Shown here: positions 56,419 to 64,000 of the stretch, piece after piece
Layout: each line of letters starts with the position of its first letter
Numbering within the stretch: position 1 is the first letter of the stretch
Assembly (NCBI GenBank): GCA_012932865.1
Contig: SAXG01000008.1
Location: 124,001 to 188,000, forward strand
Direction: 5' to 3'
From: Amylostereum areolatum
Lineage: Eukaryota > Basidiomycota > Agaricomycetes > Russulales > Stereaceae
Length of the DNA: 64,000 nt
Position numbers and translations under genes: made by a program
Notes under the pieces: model-generated
The model's database searches: none
What the model was told of the DNA's origin: nothing
The model's input: the letters and a program-made list of their open reading frames with translations, nothing else

Positions 56419-57718
56419 ATGTCGCCGCATCGCCCTCCCTCAACGCCGTTGGCGCGCTCTAGGATAAGCACCACGTCTCAAGAAACAATAGACACGCTTC
56501 TGAAATCTCTGAAGGCCCACACCCGGACCCTTAACGCGATTTTCGCTCAACACACCGCCGAGATGGCCGTTTTGGAGAGGCTCTATTATAAAGGGAAAAA
56601 CCAACATGGTGCATCACTATTATGGCAACGCGTTTCTGAAATGCGCCGATATGGAAAGCGTCTACAGGCCATGGATATCTGTGGTCTACCAGAGGCTTTG
56701 CGTGCGACTTTCTATGGAGAACCCACGGCGACGACGTAACCAGGCTACTCTTGTCTATTGCTGCTGGAAGTGCCACTCAAAAGCGTCTCACAGAACTAAG
56801 AAGCTTAAAGGCGCATGGACCCATTATCCTAGCGCGTCTTACTTTAAATGGGCGCTCCGTTTATTGCTGTTGGGCAAACAATTGCTGGAGAAGGTACATG
56901 TGAACCTGTTAATCGCAGTGCAGCGGGGTCACTGATTGCTCTTAAGAGCGAAGAGCGATATCAATCTATATATCAGTAAGTTTCTCTCGACCAGTACCTT
57001 CCTAGCTTTTGCTGACGAGTTGGCTGACAGTTGGTGTACTGTGTTCATGCAGAACGGCGCTTTTCTACAGCTTACGGTCACACTCGCTGCTGTTGTATCC
57101 AGACTCAACGCTCTGAGCGTCGACGCACTCGATGCTGTCCGACTATTGTGCACCGATTGTCATCGAGCTATGCTGGCCGTTTACGCAAGTCCATGTTTTC
57201 TTCGTGTATATCGCCCGAGCCCTAACTTGAAAAAAAAACCACCATAGCCCGCGGAATCGCAAAAACTCGGCGAGCTGGCCGTGCCACTGCAAGCACAACA
57301 GCTCACTTCCGAAGCACATCCACCGTCTTGTTTCCCCGCGGTCGCTACAGACGGATTTGTTGAGACGAACGAAGATCTGGGTCAAGTCGTCGAACGACAA
57401 CCCCCCTCGCCCTCGGCGAACTCGGCCTCCGCGGTAGCCACGAAACCGCGACCCCACCTGCACGATCCCCACACTCCCACCGAAGGAAAAGGCGCGTAAC
57501 TATCTCAAACCCGGCTTTTGCCTACGTCCTGACGTCCTACTCTGTCACTAGAGAAACCCCGCCCCCCAATCATCACCGCACCATCATCATCCGCGGTCCC
57601 CGTCGTGCTCAAAAAACGCAAGGATCCGTCGGATCAACCGGGGGCGTTTGTCCCTCCACAGAAGAAAAAGAAGTCGAAGAAGAAACAGCGCGACGAGATA
57701 GATGATATTTTCTCATAG
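56419..57718 (+). CDS. NEPRO-domain (DUF4477-like) nucleolar protein
   Basis: It starts MSPHRPPSTPLARSRISTTS (56419; 56380 is an alternative). Exon 1 carries the family core 'EMAVLERLYYKGKNQHGASL' with LWQRVSEMRRYGKRL. An intron (about 56738-56794, GTAACC..CACAG) leads to 'YFKWALRLLLLGKQLLEK', and later exons have 'DELADSWCTVFMQNGAFLQL' and 'LAAVVSRLNALSVDALDAVR'. The C-terminus is basic and ends 'KKKSKKKQRDEIDDIFS' (TAG 57716-57718), the usual ending of this family. Human NEPRO (nucleolus and neural progenitor protein) is a nucleolar protein that associates with RNase MRP/P; I infer rRNA processing. Middle splice sites are uncertain. Confidence 0.7.
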
Positions 57719-58444
57719 GCCCACGACGATGCTTCGATGAGCTGCTATGAGTTCACTTTGCACAATGTCCGTTTCAAAGCCGACAGTGGGCGGGCGTTGC
57801 TGCATGTATCACCTCATGAATTTATGAAATCCTCCTGGTAATCGTTCCGATTATATACACGCGGCGTCGAGTAAAAATACACTGTTGCTGTGAGTCTATC
57901 GGGATTCGGATGCTTTAAACCTGTCTACTGTATCACTCACTATGTACCAGTTATGTACCATGCAACGACGCAAAATGATGTGCCCTGTCCCACCTATTGT
58001 TACTTGTGGCTGATTACTACAGCTTCCAGAGCAACTCACACTGTTCATCTTCAGCACATATATGATGAGGGGAAACGATCTAACAGACCCTGATCCAACT
58101 TCGGATTGTAGACACCAACGAAATCAATGATTGGGTAACGCATTGCATTCAAGCATTGCCTACTAAAGGATAAAACCACCTTCCTCGAAGGCATGCCAAA
58201 CAGTAAAGTAATAGCGACGCGATGGTGTGGTGCTCGTCGAAAAAAAAGCAAGAGATAAGCGACAACAGACGATGAGGGAGTCCGAAAGAGATGCTCTGTA
58301 AGAGGGTAAGTGTCCAAGCAGACGACGTATCATGGGTTTCGTCCGAACAGGAAAGAACTAAGGTAGCTAATGGTCCGAGGGGGATAAAACGGGTATCGGT
58401 AGGTATCGAGAGTCCATATGCTCCTATACACATGACGGGGACGT
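57719..58444. other. Intergenic region between convergent genes
   Basis: 726 bp of 3'-flanking sequence for the NEPRO-like and cupredoxin genes. No gene was seen; open frames are short. Confidence 0.5.
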
Positions 58445-60071
58445 CTACAACGCGAAGAACGCAGCACCGACAGCGGCGAACGCAACAAGCACACGAGGCG
58501 AGCTGATCATGCCGGCGCCGTTGACCTTGGCCGACGGTGCTGACGCAGCGGCGTTACCAGCGGCAGCAGGAGACGCGGCGGGGCTGGCGGAAGCAGAAGC
58601 AGCACCGGCCGACGCACCCGCGCTTGCCGACGAAGCACCTGCAGCAGGAGCTGGGCTAGCGGCAGAGAGAGCGGCGACATCGGGAGGGTTCATGATTGAG
58701 CCCTCCGAAATGCGGCTAAGGTCGACGGTACCGTCCTCGGCGAGCGCCTCAGGGTTGGCGGCGAGGAACGCACGCGTGTACATGACGTTCTGAGCCATAT
58801 CGGACATGGCCCAGTCGGGCATGCCGCTCATGTCCATGGAGCCACCCCATGCAGCCGCGCCGGTATTGTTAGCCGTGATGTTGGTGGTGTAAGCCCAGGC
58901 GGCAGCAGTCGCAGAGTCGTTCGCGGCGATCGTGGGCATCATCGCGTCGACGGAGGAGGCAGCACCGGCCGCGTTGGGAGGGTTCCTGAACGCCGGTGTC
59001 AGTTAAGAGTTCATATCCAGAGAACTGTTGGGGATCCACGCACATTATACCGAACATACCCTTCTGGCAATGGGTGGCGACGCCGCAGTAGAAGAACGTT
59101 GCGTTCGTGTCATTGACCATCTGAGTGACTGCACATCAATAGACCAGAGGTCAGCGAAATACCTCGCACAAATGTCAAAAACCACTTACAGGTGAAGGAC
59201 TTGTTCTGGACACCAGAAGTGAAGGGAGCGTCGGAGGTCTTGTTGCAGATACCGAGAACGGAAGACTTGGTCACAGTGTGGGGACCTCCGCCCCAGATAA
59301 ACTTGACGGTGTCACCAACGGAGGCGTTGACGGCGAAGGGAACATAACGGAGGACACCTTGGGTGGGAGCGACGTAGACGGTGTGGGTGGCCCCACTGCC
59401 ATAGCTGCCGGATGAGGCAGTCGCAGAGGGCATCGACATAGCGGAGGGCATGCCGTACGACGCAACACATTCTGTTGAGAACAAGTCAGAGGGCTGCGCA
59501 ATGGGATGCAGATGATCAACATACGCTGCACACAGCTATCGTAACTGGAGCTCGAACTGCTAGAGCCGTAGCTGGAGCTACCGGAGCCGTACGACGGGGA
59601 GGTGTACTGAGACGCGACAGCGCTCGAAGTTTCGGTGGCCATAGCCTCCGCGGACGACTTGTTATCGCAACCGCTGGATCCGCACTCACTAGAGCTGGAG
59701 CTGGACTTGGAACTGGAGTCGCATCCACTGGAACCACAGTCATTGGAGACCATATTCATGTCGGAGGAGGATGAGGAGCCGTAGTCGGACGAGCCCGAAG
59801 AGCCGTAGCTGGACGACGATCCTGAGGAGCCATAATTTGAGCTTGACGATCCGTACGAGGATCCGTACGAGGACGACGCGGTAGCCATCGACATGTCAGC
59901 CACGGCAGACGAAGACGCCGTTGAGCTAGTAATCGAGACGTGAGATGGTAAAAACAAATGCGCGAAAGGATATGCGCACTCTTCCATTTTCATGCCCGGC
60001 ATGGGAGCAGCGGATGTAACGCCGGCGTACAAGGCAGCGGCAGCGCCGATAAGAGAAGCGATCCTGACCAT
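58445..60071 (-). CDS. Secreted GPI-anchored cupredoxin with Ser/Gly/Tyr-rich region
   Basis: It starts MVRIASLIGAAAALYAGVTS (60071), a signal peptide cut near ASAAP-type sequence. After an intron comes a Ser/Gly/Tyr repeat region ('SSYGSSYGSSSSNYGSSGSS') with paired Cys (CGSSGCDSS). The cupredoxin domain follows: 'THTVYVAPTQGVLRYVPFAV', 'ASVGDTVKFIWGGGPHTVTK' (Cu ligand His), 'FFYCGVATHCQKGMFGII' (Cys, His, Met ligands). The Ala/Ser/Pro-rich C-terminal stretch ends with a hydrophobic tail ('SSPRVLVAFAAVGAAFFAL'), a GPI-anchor signal. A complete type 1 copper site is predicted. Such wall or membrane proteins are common in wood-decay and mycorrhizal fungi. Electron-transfer or copper-handling function is inferred. 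Confidence 0.85.
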
Positions 60072-60625
60072 TGCGATAGAGTTCTAGTTCGGAGAAAGGA
60101 GAGAGAGACCGTCGAGGTGTGATGTGAGCTGGACAAGAGAGCAGATGTTCCTCCCAGAGGGAATCGCAGGTGTCGTCTCTATCAAAGAGAGAGTAATCTG
60201 AGGATACGATGTGAGCTAGCGAGACTTGCGAAAGGGAAAAAACGAACGCACCTCGAGAAAAAAAAACGAAAGTAAGGAGAAAGACGAGTCAACTCGACTT
60301 TACAAAGAGAACGACGAAAGGAGGGGGAGGAAGGGGGTGAGGAACGGCAGAGACGGCGGAAGGGATACTTAAGGGCGAACGCCGTTCGGGGTTTGAATGG
60401 ATCATGAAGGCAGATGTTGGGGGTGTTGGCACCCACTCGGTCGGGTCCGGCCTTGACGACCGTTCGCCATTGGATGGCACGTCCTCGCCCTCTCCCCGAG
60501 TTCCCCTCCTTCGCAACCTATCCCCTCTCCTTCCCGCGTATTTTTGTCCTGAGCCCTCATTCGTCACACCAGCAATTTCGCTATCGACGACTTCGCCGAC
60601 TCCATCAGACCTATGATCATACGTC
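60072..60625. promoter_or_regulatory. Upstream region of the cupredoxin gene
   Basis: 554 bp 5' of the cupredoxin gene. The first 300 bp hold purine-rich tracts (GGAGAAAGGAGAGAGAGACC reading +; CT-rich on the coding strand), a pattern typical of promoters of strongly expressed fungal genes. No distinct factor site was called. Confidence 0.4.
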
Positions 60626-60964
60626 GTGTTCGCATCGTGGTCGGGTTACCCACCGTCTTTCCAGCATTATGTCGGCGGCTTCAGCAGACTCGTCGCCCTC
60701 GCGAATGCCCCCGTACTGACAAGACTATCGGCGACATCGGCCATGATCGTAAGGGAGTACGTGAGATTTGATTCCGGAAGACGCGTGGTTAACAAGGTAC
60801 GTCCCATTTTTTCACGAGCCTTTCTTCTAGTTTCTCCCCCGCCGAAAACGCCCGAGGCGTTCTTTGAGAACTTCCTCGATCCATCGTACGCTGTATACGA
60901 GAGCTGGATAGATACGAAGCTCGCGGTAGCCGCACTGAGGGAATTGACTTGGGGAGGAGCCTAG
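60626..60964 (+). CDS. Possible small protein of unknown function
   Basis: A 112-codon open frame with protein-like composition in its second half: 'SATSAMIVREYVRFDSGRRV' and 'PPKTPEAFFENFLDPSYAVY' followed by ESWIDTKLAVAALREL. I do not recognise it. A 34-nt GT..AG segment (60797-60830) would break the frame if removed, so the single-exon reading is preferred. It may be the last exon of a gene whose upstream exons I could not find. Confidence 0.3.
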   Translation: MFASWSGYPPSFQHYVGGFSRLVALANAPVLTRLSATSAMIVREYVRFDSGRRVVNKVRPIFSRAFLLVSPPPKTPEAFFENFLDPSYAVYESWIDTKLAVAALRELTWGGA

Positions 60965-61287
60965 GAGGATATCCGCTGCATCAGGGACGACGATCGAACA
61001 ATGTGAAGCAATTGGCTACCCCCCTTTCGGACTTCTCACACCCATCATCTCCACGGTCTAATCAATCTTCACATCGCCGTCGCGTCGACGACCAAACAAA
61101 ACTGTCATCGAACGGCGCGCGCCCTACGTCTCTCATCTGGGTCCTGGTATCCGATTACACACATAACAAAATATACATAGCACACATTGTCGTGTAGGAA
61201 TGTCGTTCGTGTCCCTCCGAGTCCCATAAAAAACCAACGAACCACCCATAACGCCCAAGAAAGTCGATATCGCAAAGTACAACGATT

Positions 61288-62549
61288 CTAAACCCTCCTG
61301 GCGCCCGGCCGGGTAGGCAGTCCCATCTTGGCCGGCGCGCGAGCAGTTGGAGTCAGTGGTCGTTCCAAATTTCGTTCCTCAACCTCACGGCCTCCATTAC
61401 CCCTTCCACGGGAACTATCCCTCCCGTCGTCCATGTCCGTCTCGATCAGGCTGCTCCCAGAGGACTCAGGCCGCCGGGTCACGTTGCGCTTCGCGTCGCG
61501 CATCGCCTTCAGCCTATCGTTCGCCTTCGATACTGTTGTTGTCCGTTGGACAAGGTCGGGCACGGACCGTGTCGGCGTCGCGGCCGCGGCGTCATAGATG
61601 TTGCGCAGACCTCGGGAAGACGTCGACGGAGGCATCATGTTCTCTGTGCGTTCATAGTTGTCCTCGCGGCGCGCTCCACTAGAACTTGTGCTTGAACGTG
61701 CCCCCGCTGCCCGAAGTTCATCCGTACTGAAAAGCCAGGACGGGAGGTCCGCGGGCGATCGCGCCTTCTCGAGGTGATACGCTTTCATAACGCGCGTGAG
61801 GTGAGAGTCTCCACCAGGTGGAGTTACTAGTGTGAGATGCATTTGGTCAGCCGCCCGAACACACCGTCAACACGCGTACAGCGCACCTTCGCCTGTATCT
61901 GCGGCAACATTGTACGCCCACGCTTGGCCCACGCTGACAGTTAAGGAGCTCGCCGCTTCCGTTATTCTACCCCAAAGTGAGTAGCCTGCACCGGTGGCAG
62001 TGCCGTCATCTGCTTGAAACAATATCAGTCGTCTGTCAGACCGAGATGATCAAGACTCGAACCATCTCTCACTCCGCCGCTGTAGGTGGGCTTGGAAGTC
62101 ATCGAATCTTCATCCAAGCTGGTGCGCGCGGAGGACGTTTCCGACCGTGCCCAAGACGGCCCAAATCTGAACTTGGAAGAAGAAGAATCCGACGTCGTGG
62201 GCGAGCTCGCAATAGAGGAGGAGTCGGAATGTGCGGGTCTGTGCCATGCTCGGGATGTCTCTTTGCCCTCATCGGTCTGTCTGCGCACGGTTGTGCGGAG
62301 GGAGAGAGTAGGTGGCGCGGGCATGGGGTCGTGAGCTTGCCGCTTGGTGTGCGAAGGAAGATTAGCGAGCGACCGTTGGGGGCGAACCGTTCGTGCCGTC
62401 GAAGGAAGAGATGGCGGCGGCTCTGCTCTGCCCGACCTGAGGGATAAGGCTGCATTATCGTTGCCCCTCAGACGACTGACCGAGCTGGAGCGAGGGCCCG
62501 ATGGAAGGCCACCGGGTGCAGGAGCGCGGCCTGAACGGAGAGAAGTCAT
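61288..62549 (-). CDS. Mso1-like Sec1-binding protein
   Basis: It starts MTSLRSGRAPAPGGLPSGPR (62549), a Ser/Arg/Pro-rich N-terminal region ('KFRFGPSWARSETSSARTSL'). After an intron (about 62010-62026) comes 'GYSLWGRITEAASSLTVSVG' with QAWAYNVAADTGE, then after another intron 'VTPPGGDSHLTRVMKAYHLE' and KARSPADLPSWLF. This block matches the Sec1-binding region of fungal Mso1 (short amphipathic helix, then TPPGxxSxLTRxMKAYH..KA..PxDLPxWLF). Mso1 links Sec1 to the exocytic SNARE complex and Sec4 at the plasma membrane. The basic, Arg/Ser-rich tail ends 'MGLPTRPGARRV' at 61288. Confidence 0.75.
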
Positions 62550-63039
62550 GGTGATGTTGTTGATTTACAGCTGTAGAGGGCTTGCCCGAGAGGCCGCCTG
62601 GGCTTAAAGATGGATAAAGATAGGGAGAAAGCAGACCAGCTGCTGAGAAGGAGGGGGAAGGAGTGAGAGTCGTGTGGCGGGAGGAAGGAGAGGACGATGG
62701 AGGCGGAAAAGCCGTGCGGGTTGTCATTCCGTCCGTTTCACCTTCGATACGCAGCAACCCCGGCTCTCTCGGCCAACTTGGCAACTCCTTGCACTTTCTC
62801 AGTTTAGTCTCGTCTTCTCTCCTCCTCCGTGCCCGACGATGTGTAGTTCTGTCGCCACCTGCATCCAGGCATTCCATCCTTCTGATCATCTCCCCAGCGG
62901 CAATTGTAACGCCAATGGCTGTACATCGGATACAGTACATATATTGGTGCTCACTACTATCTTCGGGACCAATTGACTTTCCCTTCGAAACGGCCTGTAT
63001 TCGCTTGGTGTTCGCGACGTCTTCATACTCACGCACGCT

Positions 63040-63065
63040 CCTGAACGTCCTGAACGTCCTGAACT
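63040..63065. repeat. 9-bp tandem repeat (CCTGAACGT)n
   Basis: Nearly three copies of CCTGAACGT in the intergenic region upstream of the right-edge gene. Confidence 0.75.
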
Positions 63066-63526
63066 CGAAGATGACTCGACCCGGACTCGACCATACCTTT
63101 GCATTCCACCCAACCCGCTCGAAGAGTCAAAATCGAGTCAACTCTGTGGGCAGCGGGGTCGATCCAGAGCCTTACCGTCCTATGTAAGCAAGTTTGACAT
63201 CTGTTTGTGCCCAAATAAGGATGACCAGAGGACGACTTTGTTCACCAGCCTGCCAGATCGGGTTCGTGTGGCACCGTGGTCCGTGGCAGAATTCAACACG
63301 GCGTCACCAAAATCTGCACCGCCGCTCCCCCACTTCTTCAGAGCCTCCGTAAAACCTCGTCATCCTTGAAGGGCAATGGATCTCACGAACCTCCCATTGG
63401 GTCCTGCTAGAAGGTCGAGACCCCAAATTTCATGATGTGGTTGTTTGTGACTACAGGCAATTCTGCTTCCTGAGTACAGCACACCGGGCTTCTGAACTCG
63501 CTTGAATTAGACGCCCAGAAATTCGC

Positions 63527-63535
63527 ATATATATA
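63527..63535 (+). promoter_or_regulatory. TATA box of the right-edge gene
   Basis: ATATATATA followed by GGGACC, 40-48 nt upstream of the ATG at 63575. The spacing implies a very short 5' UTR. Confidence 0.5.
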
Positions 63536-63574
63536 GGGACCCACGGGCGACGAAACTCAGCTTCCTCCTTCTCC

Positions 63575-64000
63575 ATGCCTGGGGATCTCAGCCACCCCGC
63601 TCTGTCGCACAAGCAAAGGAAGGAGCTCCGACCAGGATGCCCGTATGTTCACCCAATTGTCCTTCCACTGTCCGCTTTTTTGACCCGATTATCACAGGGC
63701 TGGGTATCAAGGTAATGATGTTACATTTGGTTACCATGTCGGGCGTACGGTGCATACATACCTGGTCGCCGACACGCTATTGCAAAGCGTACGTTCGTTT
63801 TTACGAGACCTGTCCAGCGACCCCTACAGACTCTATACGGAACAGTGCGTGACGTGTCCGCTGCTCTACTGACATACTTCTCATACCTTTTGTCCAGCGA
63901 CGTGCAGGACTATTCCACTTTTTTACAATTGTCGGAGACGGTGTCTGGTCTGGAAGCTCGGGTGATGCAGTGTTCGGAGAAAGAATGTTCGAAGCTAGGT
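63575..64000 (+). CDS. Unrecognised gene, 5' part only (truncated by window end)
   Basis: Three exons join in frame. MPGDLSHPALSHKQRKELRP-GCP ends at a GTATGT donor (63641). The next exon begins AGYQGNDVTFGYHVGRTVHT and continues YLVADTLLQSVRSFLRDLSS to 'DPYRLYTE'. After a second intron (about 63844-63898) comes HDVQDYSTFLQLSETVSGLE, open to the window end. The sequence looks helical with no domain that I recognise. The stop lies beyond 64000. Confidence 0.55.

Larger units (their letters stand above)
62550..63574. other. Divergent intergenic region
   Basis: About 1 kb between the Mso1-like gene (-) and the partial gene at the right edge (+). A plus-strand frame at 62663-63187 has no recognisable domain and is not called. 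It contains a 9-bp tandem CTGAACGTC repeat at 63040-63065 and the TATA box of the next gene. Confidence 0.5.

Noticed and set aside
62663..63187. 174-codon plus-strand frame upstream of the right-edge gene
   Set aside because: It crosses a probable promoter region, includes a tandem repeat and has no domain.
1..64000. CRISPR arrays, bacterial operons, Shine-Dalgarno sites or riboswitches
   Set aside because: The DNA is eukaryotic and intron-rich. No regularly spaced direct repeats and no bacterial-type features were seen.

Overview
The window reads as nuclear DNA of a filamentous basidiomycete, most likely an Agaricomycete. The genes are cut by many short introns (about 45-60 nt, GT..AG), the spacing is compact and strands alternate. 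The conserved proteins are fungal (SFI1, NSA1, RMD5/GID2, a GYP7-type RabGAP, AP-1 beta, eS21, a Mso1-like protein), and the transposon families (tnp2 and Plavaka transposases, DUF6532) are typical of mushroom-forming fungi.

Layout. From 1 to about 20.3 kb the window is mobile and accessory DNA. A tnp2 (CACTA-like) transposase gene is split into an N-terminal half (131-~1770) and a C-terminal half (~8607-10124). The break is filled by a second transposon of about 6.7 kb with two divergent genes: a Plavaka transposase (5098-8405, +) and a DUF6532 protein (2364-4781, -). Next come an unrecognised multi-exon gene (11143-13694), an AT-rich stretch with tandem repeats and hairpins (13.7-14.27 kb), and a GC-rich block (14.27-20.28 kb). 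That block carries a roughly 1,100-residue tyrosine recombinase/C2H2 gene of the Crypton/DUF3435 type and a small convergent coiled-coil gene. It lies between a tRNA 3'-half remnant and an intact intron-containing tRNA-Tyr. This is the most interesting part of the window.

From 20.5 kb to the end the window is ordinary gene-dense euchromatin. In order: GYP7-type RabGAP (-), ribosomal protein eS21 (-), aprataxin/Hnt3 (+), Gfo/Idh/MocA oxidoreductase (-), a short coiled-coil protein (-), an unrecognised protein with a conserved 'CGWSNTQFSYWARR' core (+), a PIG-Y-like GPI subunit (+), a small unknown gene (-), SFI1 (-), RMD5/GID2 (-), NSA1 (+), pirin (-), amino-acid permease (-), an ARM-repeat SmgGDS-like protein (-), an OTU2-like deubiquitinase (+), AP-1 beta-adaptin (-), a NEPRO-domain nucleolar protein (+), a GPI-anchored cupredoxin (-), a Mso1-like Sec1-binding protein (-) and the first exons of an unrecognised gene running off the right edge (+). 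Several neighbours are head-to-head with 140-250 bp between start codons and probably share promoters.

The housekeeping genes do not form one pathway, although membrane traffic is well represented (RabGAP, AP-1, Mso1, PIG-Y). In the mobile part the genes work as element units: transposase plus DUF6532 partner, and recombinase plus small coiled-coil partner. Exon boundaries were read by eye from splice signals and frame continuity, so outer coordinates are firmer than internal ones.
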